Assembly (NCBI GenBank): GCA_002452295.1
Contig: DKEX01000081.1
Coordinates: 1-64,000, forward strand
DNA length: 64,000 nucleotides
Reading direction: 5' to 3'
Origin: Firmicutes bacterium UBA6811
GTDB lineage: Bacteria; Bacillota; SHA-98; UBA4971
How positions within the stretch are numbered: the stretch's first letter is position 1; the number at the start of each line of letters is the position of its first letter. The position numbers were made by a program, and so were the translations under genes. Below, in pieces: positions 8,923 to 18,607 of this stretch. Below the pieces are notes generated by a model that did no database searches, had not been told where the DNA came from, and saw only the letters and a list, made by a program, of their open reading frames with translations.

Positions 8923-9649
8923 CGCGCCTCGCCTCCCTGACCTCATCAAGCAGAGCATTCGCCGCATCCCTCGGGGATCGCGCGCGCGTGATGGGCCTCC
9001 CCACCACGAGGTGATCCGCCCCCGCAAGCACCGCCTGCCGCGGGGTCATGTATCTTCTCTGATCGTGGACCTCGGCCGCCCAGGCCGGTCTCACGCCCGG
9101 GACCACCGTAACGAGGCCAGGCCCGCACGCCTTCCGTATGGCGCCCACCTCAAAGGCGGACGTAACGACGCCATCAAGGCCGCTCTCCCGGGCGAGACGC
9201 GCCATGCGCACCACGTAATCCCCGAGGTCGCACCCGGCGGCGATCTCTCGCGAGAAGACGTCGCGGTCTATGCTGGTAAGGAGGGTCACCGCTATCACCG
9301 CGGGCGCCTCCACGCCCCTCGCTGCCGATGCGGCGCGCACCGCCTCCCCCGCCTCTCTCATCATCCGCGACCCGCCTGCAGCGTGCACGTCGACCATGTA
9401 CACCCCGGGCCTGACCAGCGTCGCGGCGGCCCGCGCCACCGTCGTTGGGATGTCGTGGAGCTTCAGGTCGAGGAACACCTTCGCCCCCAGCGCGGCTATG
9501 CTGTCGATGACACCGGCCCCAGTCGAGTAGAAAAGCTCCATGCCCACCTTGAACACCGTGATGCCAGGCATGAGGTCCTCCACGAGCGAGAGAGCCTCCC
9601 CGGCGTTGCTCGTGTCAAGTGCCACAATGATCTCGCCGGATTCTGCCAC
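8903..9649 (-). CDS. pyrF: Orotidine 5'-phosphate decarboxylase
   Basis: Decarboxylates OMP to UMP. The 248-residue protein shows the phosphate-binding start I-V-A-L-D-T-S-N and the catalytic signature L-D-L-K-L-H-D-I-P (Asp-x-Lys-x-x-Asp). The C-terminal V-T-V-V-P-G-V-R-P loop also fits. Start GTG 9649 is chosen because AAGGAGG at 9658-9664 is eight bases away; the adjacent GTG at 9655 would be only two bases from it. It lies between pyrD (16-base gap) and pyrE (overlap). Confidence 0.95.
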   Translation of the reverse strand: MAESGEIIVALDTSNAGEALSLVEDLMPGITVFKVGMELFYSTGAGVIDSIAALGAKVFLDLKLHDIPTTVARAAATLVRPGVYMVDVHAAGGSRMMREAGEAVRAASAARGVEAPAVIAVTLLTSIDRDVFSREIAAGCDLGDYVVRMARLARESGLDGVVTSAFEVGAIRKACGPGLVTVVPGVRPAWAAEVHDQRRYMTPRQAVLAGADHLVVGRPITRARSPRDAANALLDEVREARRDASGGR

Positions 9650-9665
9650 AGTCACCCCCTCCTTG

Positions 9666-10655
9666 CTACCATGGTCTTTCGGGCTCCTCCCGATTGCCGT
9701 GCCCGTGCGGGTTCCCGTCCCCCGGGTCGGCAAAGGCTCCGGCCGCGGCGCGGCCCACCAGGTCGCGCAGGAACCGAATGCCGCGTTCCTCCAGGTAGGA
9801 CCCGATTCCGGCGACCACCTCCGGGCACGCCGTGGGCGATACGAAGTTCCCGGTGCCCACGGCGACCGCCCTCGCTCCTGCCAGGAGAAACTCGATGGCG
9901 TCCGCGGCGGAAGAGATTCCACCTATGCCCACGACAGGTATCTTCACCGCCGAGGCCGCCTCCCACACCGCCCGGAGGGCGAGCGGCCTTATGGCCGGGC
10001 CTGAGAGCCCCGCGAACACCCGGGCGAAGACGGGCCTCATCCGCGCGGTGTCAACGGCCATGCCGAGGAACGTGTTCACGCACGACACGGCGTCAGACCC
10101 GCCCATCTCGGCGGCGCGAGCCGCATCCGCGATGTCGGCGATGTTCGGGGACAGTTTCACGATGAGGGTCTTCGTCGTCGCACGGCGCACGGCGGCAGTC
10201 ACGCTGTACACCGACCCGGGGTCGCTTGCGAAGGGCCGGCCGGCGGCATGGATATTCGGGCAGGAGACGTTGACCTCGATGGCGGCGACCCCTGCCACAT
10301 CCTCCAGGCGCGACGCAAGCTCGCAGAACTCGGCCACCGTGTCCCCGGAGATGTTGACGATCACAGGCACGCCGGCCCCGGCGAGCCTGGGCGCTTCCTC
10401 GCTGATAAACGCCTCAAGCCCGGGGTTCTGGAGACCCACGGAGTTCAGGAGCCCGCACGGCGTCTCCCACAGCCTGGGCGGCGGGTTACCCGCGCGCGGC
10501 TCGAGGGTAATACCCTTGGTCACAACCGCTCCAAGCACGGAGATGTCGAAGAGCTGGCCGAACTCGCGCCCGAAGCCGAAGGTGCCTGATGCCGCCATCA
10601 CAGGGTTCTTCATCCTGATGGCGCCGATGGTAACCGAGAGGTCAGGCGATGCCAT
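9666..10655 (-). CDS. pyrD: Dihydroorotate dehydrogenase, catalytic subunit (type 1B)
   Basis: FMN subunit (329 residues) that oxidises dihydroorotate to orotate. Adjacent pyrK makes it the NAD-dependent class 1B heterotetramer. The substrate loop N-V-S-C-P-N with its active-site cysteine, the early segment K-N-P-V-M-A-A-S-G-T-F and the C-terminal FMN-phosphate glycines (V-G-I-G-G-I) are visible. Start ATG 10655 follows a GGGAGG site with about nine bases between; it overlaps the pyrK stop by 14 bases, a coupling expected for two subunits of one enzyme. Confidence 0.95.
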   Translation of the reverse strand: MASPDLSVTIGAIRMKNPVMAASGTFGFGREFGQLFDISVLGAVVTKGITLEPRAGNPPPRLWETPCGLLNSVGLQNPGLEAFISEEAPRLAGAGVPVIVNISGDTVAEFCELASRLEDVAGVAAIEVNVSCPNIHAAGRPFASDPGSVYSVTAAVRRATTKTLIVKLSPNIADIADAARAAEMGGSDAVSCVNTFLGMAVDTARMRPVFARVFAGLSGPAIRPLALRAVWEAASAVKIPVVGIGGISSAADAIEFLLAGARAVAVGTGNFVSPTACPEVVAGIGSYLEERGIRFLRDLVGRAAAGAFADPGDGNPHGHGNREEPERPW

Positions 10656-11496
10656 CGAGATCCACCTCCCCGGCCCAGAACACCGGGCCATCGACGCAGA
10701 CCCGCAGGTACGTCTCCCGCCCGCCCCGGCCGGGCCTTGCCTTGACCGCACACCCCAGGCACGCGCCCAGGCCGCACGCCATCCGCTCCTCCAGGCTCAC
10801 CTGCACCGGCACGCGGTGAGCCTCACCCAGCCTTCCGACCTCGCGGAGCATGCCTACGGGGCCGCAAGCATAGACACATCTAGCGCCGCCATCCCGTAGC
10901 AGGTCGTCGAGGGCGTCCGTCACAAGGCCCTGCCTTCCGATGGAGCCGTCCTCGGTCACAACCTGCAGGTCGCGGCGGGGCGTCGCTGCCAGGCCAGCCC
11001 CGGCGCAGGGAACGAGGTCAACGCCTACCAGCAGGTCCTGGCTCCGCCCCCCGACAAGGAACGAGCACCCCACACCCGCGCGGGAGAGGTCGCGGCTCAA
11101 CATGATGAGAGGCGCGATCCCGAGCCCACCAGCCACGAGAGCCACGTCCCCCTTCCCGTCCGCGGGGGGCATATCGAAACCCCTTCCAAGAGGCCCTAGC
11201 ACATTGAGGTAGTCGCCGGGCCGAATCTTGGCAAGCATCTGCGTGCCCCTGCCGACGACCTGGTACAGCACAAGAAGGGTGCCTTCCCCGGGGTCAGCCA
11301 GGCACACGCTAAACGGTCGCCGGAGGAGCGGGTCGAGGGACGACCCGGGGAGGCGCACGTGCACGAACTGGCCGGGGCGGGCGCTCCTGGCGACGTTCGC
11401 GTCCGCAAGGCGCATTCGAAAGCATCCCGGGCCGATCTCGCAGTTCTCGAGCACCTCCGCCATCGAGACCGCCGGTTCCAGCGGCGGATATCCCAT
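10642..11496 (-). CDS. pyrK: Dihydroorotate dehydrogenase B, electron transfer subunit
   Basis: FAD/[2Fe-2S] protein of 284 residues that passes electrons from PyrD to NAD. The N-terminal FAD domain (R-P-G-Q-F-V-H-V and L-L-R-R-P-F-S) is followed by a NAD-binding region (V-A-G-G-L-G-I-A-P-L) and a C-terminal iron-sulfur cluster with Cys spaced as C-G-L-G-A-C-L-G-C and a fourth Cys in R-V-C-V-D-G-P. Start ATG 11496 has an AGGGAG site; the longer frame upstream has no family match. Gene order pyrC-pyrK-pyrD is normal for Firmicutes. Confidence 0.94.
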   Translation of the reverse strand: MGYPPLEPAVSMAEVLENCEIGPGCFRMRLADANVARSARPGQFVHVRLPGSSLDPLLRRPFSVCLADPGEGTLLVLYQVVGRGTQMLAKIRPGDYLNVLGPLGRGFDMPPADGKGDVALVAGGLGIAPLIMLSRDLSRAGVGCSFLVGGRSQDLLVGVDLVPCAGAGLAATPRRDLQVVTEDGSIGRQGLVTDALDDLLRDGGARCVYACGPVGMLREVGRLGEAHRVPVQVSLEERMACGLGACLGCAVKARPGRGGRETYLRVCVDGPVFWAGEVDLDGIA

Positions 11497-11521
11497 GAGC
11501 ACTGCTCCCTTCAGAGGCTGG

Positions 11522-12817
11522 TCATCGGGTGGGCCAAACGCCGGGAGCTTCGTATGCCAGCTTTCCGGCGACGATCGTGGCAGCCACCTTGCCGAAAAGT
11601 CGGCGCCCTGCGAAGGGCGTGTTTCGGGAGAGCGATGCAAATTCCGCCGGGTCGACGAGAAAGCTCGCGTCCGGATCGATCACCGTTATGTTGGCCTCTG
11701 CGCCCGGGACGATGCCAGGCCAGTCGAGGCCGAGGATCCTCGCAGGCCCGCAGGACATCCTCTCCACGAGTTGATCGAGGGTGAGAAGGCCCGGCCGCAC
11801 GAGCCCGGTGACTGCGAGGGCAAGCGATGTCTCCAACCCGATCATGCCGAACGCGGCAAGCTCGTATTCCACCTCTTTCTCCTCCACGGTGTGGGGCGCG
11901 TGGTCGGACGCTATCGCGTCGATGACCCCGTCGGCAAGGCCCCGGCGGACGGCCTCCACGTCAGATGCGCATCGAAGCGGCGGGTTCACCTTGGTGTTGG
12001 TATCGTAGCCCGCCACAGCCTCGTCGGTCAGGCTGAAATGGTGCGGGGTCGCCTCGCAGGTGACGGCGACGCCCTTCTCCTTCGCGCGCCTCACAAGCTC
12101 AACCGACCCGGCTGTGCTGACGTGGGCGATGTGGAGTCTCGCCCCGGTAAGCCCTGCAAGAAGGATATCTCTCGCCACCATGGCCTCCTCGGCGGCTGCA
12201 GGGATCCCGGGCAGGCCGAGCCTGGTGGACCAGTAGCCCTCGTTCATCGCCCCGCCCGCCGAGAGCTCGGCATCCTCCGCATGGGATATGATGGGCAGGT
12301 CGAACATGCACGCGTACTCCATCGCATGGCGCATGATCCCGGAGTTCATAACAGGATGGCCATCGTCGGACACAGCCACCGCCCCCGCGCGGCGAAGTTC
12401 ACCCGCCTCGGCAAGCTCGGCCCCGGCAAGGCCCTTTGTGATGGCGCCGACGGGAAGGACCCTCACGTGCCCCGTCTCGCGCGCCCTGGATACCACGAAC
12501 CTCACGGCCGCCCCGGTGTCGAGAGGCGGGTTGGTATTGGGCATGCAGGCCACCGCCACGAACCCTCCCCGCGCCGCGGCCCGGGTGCCACTCTCGATGG
12601 TCTCCTCGTCCTCCCTCCCGGGCTCGCGCAGGTGCACGTGCATGTCGATTAGGCCAGGCACCACCACCTTGCCCTCCACGCCCAGGGTCCGCACGCCCTC
12701 CGCATCTATCGTGGCATCGACTGCAAGCACCTTCCCGCCCTCGATAAGCACATCCCTCGTCTCGTCCAGGCCGTTTCGTGGATCCACCACGCGACCTCCC
12801 TTAAGCAGCAACCTCAC
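11522..12817 (-). CDS. pyrC: Dihydroorotase
   Basis: Zinc amidohydrolase (431 residues, type I size) that cyclises carbamoyl-aspartate to dihydroorotate. Metal-ligand motifs [10 protein letters not shown] near the N terminus and A-S-D-H-A-P-H near residue 300 are intact, as are the central histidines in I-I-S-H-A-E-D and L-H-I-A-H-V-S-T. Start GTG 12817 lies behind GGGGAGGG and overlaps the end of pyrB by 17 bases. Third gene of the operon after pyrR and pyrB. Confidence 0.95.
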   Translation of the reverse strand: MRLLLKGGRVVDPRNGLDETRDVLIEGGKVLAVDATIDAEGVRTLGVEGKVVVPGLIDMHVHLREPGREDEETIESGTRAAARGGFVAVACMPNTNPPLDTGAAVRFVVSRARETGHVRVLPVGAITKGLAGAELAEAGELRRAGAVAVSDDGHPVMNSGIMRHAMEYACMFDLPIISHAEDAELSAGGAMNEGYWSTRLGLPGIPAAAEEAMVARDILLAGLTGARLHIAHVSTAGSVELVRRAKEKGVAVTCEATPHHFSLTDEAVAGYDTNTKVNPPLRCASDVEAVRRGLADGVIDAIASDHAPHTVEEKEVEYELAAFGMIGLETSLALAVTGLVRPGLLTLDQLVERMSCGPARILGLDWPGIVPGAEANITVIDPDASFLVDPAEFASLSRNTPFAGRRLFGKVAATIVAGKLAYEAPGVWPTR

Positions 12818-13742
12818 CGGGTTTCCCTCCCCCTGACAGAAGATACAACACGGCCATGCGGCAGGCGACACCGTTGGTGACCTGCTGGTGCACGGCGGCG
12901 CTTGGGCTTTCGGCGACCTCCTCCGTGATCTCGACGCCGAGGTTGGCCGGGCCCGGGTGAAGGATGAGCACGTCGGGCTTGCACTTCTTGACCTTCTCTC
13001 GCGTGAGGCCATAGAGGTCGGAGTACTCCCTTATGCTCGGGAAGAGACCCTTCTTCTGCCTCTCGAGCTGCATCCTGAGGACGTTCACGACGTCGGATCC
13101 GGCAAGCGCCTCGTCGAGGCTGGTGGTGACCTCTACGCCCATGCGCGAGACATCCGGCGGGATGAGGGTCCTCGGCCCGCACACCGTGACGTGGGCGCCC
13201 AGCTTCGTGAGGCCCCAGATGTTGGACCTCGCCACGCGGCTGTGCAGGATGTCGCCGACGATGGCCACCTTGAGGCCCTCGATGCGCCCGAGCCGCTCCC
13301 TGATGGTGAAGAGGTCGAGGAGCGCCTGCGTGGGGTGCTCGTGGCGGCCGTCACCAGCGTTCACCACGGAGGCCCTCACCGTGCGCGCCACAAGGTGAGG
13401 CGCCCCAGCCATTTGGTGTCGGATGACGATGAAGTTGGCGCCCAGGGCCTCGATGGTCCTGGCGGTGTCCTTGAGGCTCTCGCCCTTCGCCACGCTGCTC
13501 GTGGACGTGGCGATGTTCGTGACGTCCGCGCTCATCCATTTTCCGGCAAGCTCGAACGACGTCCTCGTCCTCGTGCTCGGCTCGTAGAACAGGTTCACCA
13601 TGGTTTTGCCTCGCAGCGTGGGCAGCTTCTTGATGTCTCTCGTGAATATCTCCTTCATGGGCACAGCCGTATCCAGGATGGTCTCGATCTCGTCGCGATC
13701 CAGGTACTCAAGCCCCAGAAGGTCCTTGTGCTTCAGCGCCAT
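12801..13742 (-). CDS. pyrB: Aspartate carbamoyltransferase, catalytic subunit
   Basis: Makes carbamoyl-aspartate from carbamoyl phosphate and aspartate, the committed step of pyrimidine synthesis. It has 313 residues with the carbamoyl-phosphate motif S-T-R-T-R-T-S-F-E and the H-P-T-Q-A-L-L-D segment. No pyrI regulatory subunit is present, as expected for Firmicutes, where control is by PyrR. Start ATG 13742 has AAGGGGGGA upstream. It is separated from pyrR by a 191-base spacer that holds an attenuator, so pyrB and later genes can be shut off separately. Confidence 0.96.
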   Translation of the reverse strand: MALKHKDLLGLEYLDRDEIETILDTAVPMKEIFTRDIKKLPTLRGKTMVNLFYEPSTRTRTSFELAGKWMSADVTNIATSTSSVAKGESLKDTARTIEALGANFIVIRHQMAGAPHLVARTVRASVVNAGDGRHEHPTQALLDLFTIRERLGRIEGLKVAIVGDILHSRVARSNIWGLTKLGAHVTVCGPRTLIPPDVSRMGVEVTTSLDEALAGSDVVNVLRMQLERQKKGLFPSIREYSDLYGLTREKVKKCKPDVLILHPGPANLGVEITEEVAESPSAAVHQQVTNGVACRMAVLYLLSGGGKPGEVAA

Positions 13743-13823
13743 CGCATCTTCCCCCCTTCATCATCGTAGCCCGCCTCGTCTTTCGCATCCTCGACCCCTC
13801 CTCGGCAGCCGCGTACAACGAAA

Positions 13824-13856
13824 GCCTCCCCGCCGGATGCGCGCCGGCAGGGAGGC
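13824..13856 (-). terminator. Attenuator terminator between pyrR and pyrB
   Basis: On the minus strand GCCTCCCTGCCGG (13856-13844) pairs with CCGGCGGGGAGGC (13836-13824) in a 13-bp stem with one G-U, a 7-base loop and TTTCGTTG after it. The 5' arm can instead pair with the G-rich stretch CCGGAAGGGGAGG just downstream of the PyrR site, forming an antiterminator. Confidence 0.8.
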
Positions 13857-13879
13857 GTCGTTCATGTCGCCTGCCCCTC

Positions 13880-13916
13880 CCCTTCCGGCCTCGCTGGACC
13901 AGCTTAAAGGGGTTAA
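13880..13916 (-). promoter_or_regulatory. PyrR-binding RNA element upstream of pyrB
   Basis: The minus-strand RNA reads CCTTTAAGCTGG then GGTCCAGCGAGGCC (13900-13887), close to the Bacillus PyrR site (CCUUUAA followed by UCCNGNGAGGYU). PyrR with UMP would hold this hairpin, block the antiterminator and allow the terminator at 13824-13856 to form. Confidence 0.8.
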
Positions 13917-13933
13917 CGTGTGCCTCTAGAAAG

Positions 13934-14610
<677 letters not shown>

Positions 14611-14627
14611 TCATCTCTTTGTGATAG

Positions 14628-14656
14628 ATACTAACAGTTCCGGCGCGGCCTGTCAA
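14628..14656 (-). promoter_or_regulatory. sigma-A promoter of the pyr operon
   Basis: Minus strand: -35 TTGACA (14656-14651), a 17-base spacer and -10 TAGTAT (14633-14628). It sits about 20 bases before the first PyrR element, giving a leader of roughly 135 bases before pyrR. Confidence 0.85.
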
Positions 14657-14706
14657 TACCCGCCGCCCGCAAATTCCCGTCTTCCCTATAGACTCCCGGG
14701 AACCTC

Positions 14707-14740
14707 AGCTTTGCCGGGCGAAGGCTCGCCCGGCAAAGCT
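14707..14740 (-). terminator. Perfect 14-bp hairpin after secF
   Basis: AGCTTTGCCGGGCG (14707-14720) and its exact inverted copy (14727-14740) with a 6-base loop lie 22 bases after the secF stop. There is no T-run, so it may be a weak terminator or an RNA 3'-end stabiliser separating secDF from the pyr operon. Confidence 0.65.
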
Positions 14741-14762
14741 CGGCGCGATCTCTCTTCCCTGC

Positions 14763-15701
14763 TCACCTGGCTCTTACAGGCCCCGGCTGCTTCACCTTGG
14801 CCGCCGCGGCCTGGCGCCGCTGCCGTGCCCTATCCCACATGCGCCACTCCAGCCACACGGGGCTTGCCACGAATATCGACGAGTAGGTGCCTATCACAAG
14901 GCCGATGATGAGCGCGAGGCTGAAGTCGCGTATGCTGGCGCCTCCGAAGAGGAACAGCGCGACGACGGCGAGGAGCGTCGTCACCACGGTGTTCAACGAT
15001 CTCCTCAACGTCTGGAGTATGCTCTTGTTCGTGAGCTCCTCGAGGGTCTCTTTCTTCCGGAGTCTCAGGTTCTCGCGGATCTTGTCGAATATGACGATGG
15101 TGTCGTTGATGGAATACCCGACTATCGTCAGCACCGCCGCGATGAAGGGGCTGTTCACCTGCCTGCCCATGATGGCGAACGCGCCCAGCACGATTATGGT
15201 GTCGTGTATGAGCGCCAGGATGGCGGCCACGGCGAACCTGAACTCGAACCTGAGAGACACGTATATTACTATCCCAATGCACGCTATCACGAGCGCCATG
15301 AGGGCCCGCCCCAGCAACTCTCTTCCGATGACGGGCTCCACCATCTGGGACTCCACGACGCTGACCCGGCCCGTCTTCTGGGACAGAGCGGCCACAATGC
15401 GGCCGACCTGCTCATCGTTGAGAGGTCTCCCGGCGACCTGCGCCCTCACCTGCACGTCGTTGGTTCCCGTTATGGGCTGCACCACGGCCTTTCGGAGGTT
15501 CATATCCGCAAGCTCGCCAGTGGTGAGCACTCCCGAGACCTCGCCGGCAGTGACGGGCCTCTCGAACCTCAGCCGAAGGAGCGACCCGCCGGTGAAGTCA
15601 ACCCCGAGGTTGAGGCCGCGCACCACGAGCGCTATGATCCCTATGGCCACGAGTATACCTGATATGGCAAGGAACATGCGCCTCCTGCCGATAATATCCA
15701 C
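14763..15701 (-). CDS. secF: Protein translocase subunit SecF
   Basis: Membrane component (312 residues) of the SecDF complex, which uses proton motive force to help pull proteins through SecYEG. The N-terminal segment D-I-I-G-R-R-R-M-F-L is followed by a membrane helix, the V-D-F-T-G-G-S-L motif, a periplasmic-type domain and five more helices, with G-Y-S-I-N-D-T-I-V-I-F-D typical of SecF. Start GTG 15701 has AAGGAGGT at 15709-15716. The gap to secD is 13 bases, so secD and secF are one unit; they are separate genes here rather than fused. Confidence 0.95.
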   Translation of the reverse strand: MDIIGRRRMFLAISGILVAIGIIALVVRGLNLGVDFTGGSLLRLRFERPVTAGEVSGVLTTGELADMNLRKAVVQPITGTNDVQVRAQVAGRPLNDEQVGRIVAALSQKTGRVSVVESQMVEPVIGRELLGRALMALVIACIGIVIYVSLRFEFRFAVAAILALIHDTIIVLGAFAIMGRQVNSPFIAAVLTIVGYSINDTIVIFDKIRENLRLRKKETLEELTNKSILQTLRRSLNTVVTTLLAVVALFLFGGASIRDFSLALIIGLVIGTYSSIFVASPVWLEWRMWDRARQRRQAAAAKVKQPGPVRAR

Positions 15702-15714
15702 GATGCCAACCTCC

Positions 15715-16908
15715 TTACGCGCCAAAGTACTTTGCGTATCTCTCGGGGCTACGGTCCACAAAGGCGGTCATGAGTATCCTCGTCACGACTATCGCCGTAA
15801 ACATGCTCGCGAGAATGCCGAGCCCGAGGGTGACCGCGAAGCCCCTCACCGCGCCCGTGCCGTAGATGTACAGCACACCTGCAGTGATGAGCGTGGTCAC
15901 GTTGGAGTCGAGGATGCACCCCAACGCGCGGGTGAACCCGGCCTCTATTGCGGCTCGCAGGCGCTTCCCGCCGCGCATCTCCTCCTTGATACGCTCGAAG
16001 ATGATGACGTTGGCGTCCACCGCCATGCCCAGCGACAGGATGAGGCCGGCGATGCCGGGCAGTGTGAGCACGGCGTGAAGGCCGGCCAGCACAGCCATGA
16101 CAATGAGCGCGTACACGCCCAGCGCGATGTCGGCCATGATGCCGGGCAGCCTGTACACCGCCAGCATGAACAGCACCACAAGGCCGGCGCCTATGACCGC
16201 AGCGACCTTGCTCTGGTCGATGGACTCCTTCCCGAGTATCGGCTCGAGCACCTCGCTGTGCAACACGTCGAGCGGCACTGGGAGAGCGCCCGCACGAAGC
16301 ATCATGGAGAGATCCTTGGCCCTGTCCATGCTGCCAATGCCGGTGATCTGCCCCTTGTCCTTGATGACGCTCTGCACCACAGGGGCGGAGAGAAGCTCCT
16401 CGTCGAGGTATATGGCTATCTTGCGGCCTATGTTCTCGCGGGTCGCTTTCTCGAACTTCCTCGCGCCTTCGGCCGTGAGCTCGAAGTGAACCGCGGCTCG
16501 CCCGTACTCGTCGGGGCCGGCCACCGCGTTCTTCAGGTCGTTACCAGTCATGATGACGTTGCCCTGCTCGTCCTTGAACTCGAGCTGAGCGGTTCTTCCG
16601 ATGATCTCCCTGGCCCTCTGCGGGTCCTTGACTCCGGCAAGCTCGACGACGATGCGCTTCGCCCCCTGCCGGTAGATCACCGGCTCGGCCACCCCAAGCT
16701 GGTTGACCCTTCTCTCGATGACCTCCTTGGCACGCGCCACAGCGTCCTCATCGGCCTTCACCGTATCGGTATCCCTCGCCTGCAGCATCATCCGGGTGCC
16801 ACCGCGAAGGTCCAGGCCAAGGTTCATGGGGAGCTTGTAGATGGCCAGGGCACATGCAATAGCTAGAATGGCGATACCAAGAATCCTCCAGACGGTTCCT
16901 GGCCTCAT
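15715..16908 (-). CDS. secD: Protein translocase subunit SecD
   Basis: Partner of SecF, 397 residues with six predicted membrane helices. The N-terminal helix is followed by L-G-L-D-L-R-G-G-T-R-M, a large extracytoplasmic domain, and the C-terminal segment G-M-A-V-D-A-N-V-I-I-F-E-R-I-K-E-E characteristic of SecD. Start ATG 16908 lies behind AAGGAGG. The upstream HD-domain gene is 108 bases away and may share the transcript. Confidence 0.95.
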   Translation of the reverse strand: MRPGTVWRILGIAILAIACALAIYKLPMNLGLDLRGGTRMMLQARDTDTVKADEDAVARAKEVIERRVNQLGVAEPVIYRQGAKRIVVELAGVKDPQRAREIIGRTAQLEFKDEQGNVIMTGNDLKNAVAGPDEYGRAAVHFELTAEGARKFEKATRENIGRKIAIYLDEELLSAPVVQSVIKDKGQITGIGSMDRAKDLSMMLRAGALPVPLDVLHSEVLEPILGKESIDQSKVAAVIGAGLVVLFMLAVYRLPGIMADIALGVYALIVMAVLAGLHAVLTLPGIAGLILSLGMAVDANVIIFERIKEEMRGGKRLRAAIEAGFTRALGCILDSNVTTLITAGVLYIYGTGAVRGFAVTLGLGILASMFTAIVVTRILMTAFVDRSPERYAKYFGA

Positions 16909-17016
16909 GAATCCGGTTCCTCCTTTGCCGGCCCAAATCGGCACAACCCCATTATATGAGTTGGGTTGGGGCTTGTCAACGAAATCGCGAGCCGACCGGG
17001 GTGCAGACGCCTTGCG

Positions 17017-17679
17017 TTACAGCAGCTTGACGCCGTTTATCTCCAGCTTGAAGTGGCAGCCCAGGAACTGGGCGGCCCGCCTGCACATCACCATCCTTGC
17101 GAGGAATATCTCGAAGTAGTCCATCACCGGCGAGATCTCTGTGTCGATCTCGAGTTCCAGCGTGACCGTGCGAGCCCGGGCGTCCACCCTTATGAAGGAC
17201 CGGAGCACGGCATAGTTGACGCGGTCGTGTATCTCGAACGTGGCGATATCGCGGTTTCGCACCCTCGACCGGTGCACGTCGGACTTGTCCGCGAGGATGA
17301 GGGCAGCGGCCACGTTGTTCACCGCCTGACCCACCTGTTCCTCATGGTTGCCCACGGCCCCGGCGATGGTCGCTACTTCCGAGGCGTCCATCCCCGCTTT
17401 GAGCAGGATCATGGTGGCAAGCGTCGCCCCCACCGAGCCGTGGTGGTCACGTCCGGCCATGTTCCCGATGTCGTGGAGGTAGCCTGCGATTGCAGCGAGA
17501 TCCCTTTCCCTTTCAGGGCGTCCGAGCCGATCGAGGATGTTCCGCGCTATCGTGGACACAAGCGACGCGTGGCGCTCGCCGTGCTCGGTGAAGCCCATGG
17601 CGCCCAGGTGCTCGTTAGCCTTCTCCACGAAGACCCTCACCTCAGGCATCGCCCTCACGTCGTCAAGCACAATGGCCAT
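17017..17679 (-). CDS. HD-domain phosphohydrolase, unknown substrate
   Basis: Cytosolic protein of 220 residues with an HD metal-binding domain: H33 and H37 (E-H-G-E-R-H), H69-D70 (G-Y-L-H-D-I-G-N) and a further histidine pair at 79-80. After the HD domain it continues with a basic segment (D-K-S-D-V-H-R-S-R-V-R) and a C-terminal domain with no catalytic motif I recognise. Such proteins hydrolyse nucleotides or cyclic dinucleotides; the substrate cannot be read from sequence. Start ATG 17679 has GGAGG upstream. Located directly upstream of secD, a neighbourhood also seen in other clostridia. Confidence 0.8.
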   Translation of the reverse strand: MAIVLDDVRAMPEVRVFVEKANEHLGAMGFTEHGERHASLVSTIARNILDRLGRPERERDLAAIAGYLHDIGNMAGRDHHGSVGATLATMILLKAGMDASEVATIAGAVGNHEEQVGQAVNNVAAALILADKSDVHRSRVRNRDIATFEIHDRVNYAVLRSFIRVDARARTVTLELEIDTEISPVMDYFEIFLARMVMCRRAAQFLGCHFKLEINGVKLL

Positions 17680-17851
17680 TTCCCCGCCTCCACCCGTTTG
17701 GGCTCGCCCCCTTCTCCCGCCCAGGTTGCGTGCGAGAGTAGCACAGGGGGCCGTCGACGAATATCATGCCGAAGGTCCTACATGGCCATGCCAACGCCGG
17801 CGCGATGGGGCCTTCCGCACCTGGCAACTGTGACGCATAACCGCGCGGGCA

Positions 17852-17860
17852 CATAGACTA
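17852..17860 (+). promoter_or_regulatory. sigma-K-like -10 element
   Basis: CATAGACTA matches the mother-cell sigma-K -10 pattern CATANNNTA and lies 64 bases before the YabG-like gene. In Bacillus yabG is a sigma-K gene. The -35 is only two bases long in this class, so the assignment is tentative. Confidence 0.35.
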
Positions 17861-17923
17861 TATCGGGAAGACCGACTCTTCCCACCAGCGAGCGGCAAGT
17901 CTCCGTGATCTGGAGGGAGGGAG

Positions 17924-18145
17924 ATGGCGGAGCCTCTGGCCATAGGCGATTTCGTCGCGAGAAGGTCCTACGACTCCGATGTCATCTTCAAGGTCGTCGC
18001 CGTCGAGGGCGACAGCGTCCTGCTCCGCGGCGTTCTACTCAGAATCATGGCGGATGCCCCTGCAAGCGACCTCGTCAAGGTCGAGCCGGATCGCGCCCTC
18101 CTGGCGTTGCGCTCTCTCGAGCGCCTCGAGAGGAAAATCGGCTGA
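17924..18145 (+). CDS. Orphan N-terminal domain of sporulation peptidase YabG
   Basis: Short protein of 73 residues. I-G-D-F-V-A-R-R-S-Y-D-S-D-V-I-F-K-V-V followed by R-I-M-A-D-A-P-A-S-D-L-V corresponds to the first ~65 residues of YabG (about 290 residues), which processes coat and cortex-associated proteins. The peptidase part is missing: the reading frame ends in TGA and the next gene is unrelated, so this is either a decayed yabG or a stand-alone small SH3-like domain. Start ATG 17924 has GGAGGGAGG just upstream, arguing that it is translated. A sigma-K-like element precedes it. Confidence 0.65.
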   Translation: MAEPLAIGDFVARRSYDSDVIFKVVAVEGDSVLLRGVLLRIMADAPASDLVKVEPDRALLALRSLERLERKIG

Positions 18146-18170
18146 TGTCAGAAAAGGAGTGGTTTGAGGG

Positions 18171-18497
18171 ATGCGGACCATCACCAGAGAAGAGCTGATG
18201 CAGCTTGAGCAGTACATCAAGACGCTCCCGCCGCAGGACGAGGAGCAGCAGGTGCTTGCCAGCCCCCAGCAGCAGCTCACCTTCGTGCTGGCCAAGGCCA
18301 CGTGGTTCAGGCAGCAGGCCCCGGAGGGCAGCAGCGTCCTCTGGATCGCCTCCACGGACTCAGGATACGTCACGAGAACCGTGAGCCAGGCGTTCGTGGC
18401 AGAGTGGGGGCCGGTGATCATGACTGCGAATCAATTGTGGCTGGGTGTCGACGCCAACTCCGTTATCATGCTGTGGCAACCCGGGGTAACGTTCTAG
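18171..18497 (+). CDS. Hypothetical protein, 108 residues
   Basis: Not recognised. The product begins M-R-T-I-T-R-E-E-L-M-Q-L-E-Q-Y, has a glutamine/glutamate-rich stretch near 20-35 and three tryptophans in its second half (S-V-L-W-I-A-S, E-W-G-P-V, L-W-L-G-V-D). No signal peptide or membrane helix is evident. AAAGGAG lies about a dozen bases before ATG 18171. It is 25 bases after the YabG-like gene on the same strand and the pair ends at a long hairpin, so the two probably form a small operon. Confidence 0.6.
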   Translation: MRTITREELMQLEQYIKTLPPQDEEQQVLASPQQQLTFVLAKATWFRQQAPEGSSVLWIASTDSGYVTRTVSQAFVAEWGPVIMTANQLWLGVDANSVIMLWQPGVTF

Positions 18498-18537
18498 GGC
18501 GGCAAGCAGGGTCTTGCGGCAGGCGGGCAGAATCGCT

Positions 18538-18577
18538 CGACCCCTCGGAAAAGGGGTGGCCCTTCTCCGGGGGGTCG
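18538..18577. terminator. 18-bp bidirectional hairpin between convergent genes
   Basis: CGACCCCTCGGAAAAGGG (18538-18555) pairs with 18560-18577 around a GTGG loop, with one mismatch and one G-T pair. It lies between the stops of the plus-strand 108-residue gene and the minus-strand secreted-protein gene, so it probably ends both transcripts. Confidence 0.75.
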
Positions 18578-18607
18578 CCGGGTTTACAGGCTGAAGGTGC
18601 CTCGTGC

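Noticed and set aside
17924..18497. Frameshifted full-length yabG
   Set aside because: The downstream gene and the other two frames show no similarity to the YabG peptidase region, so a single frameshift does not explain the short protein.
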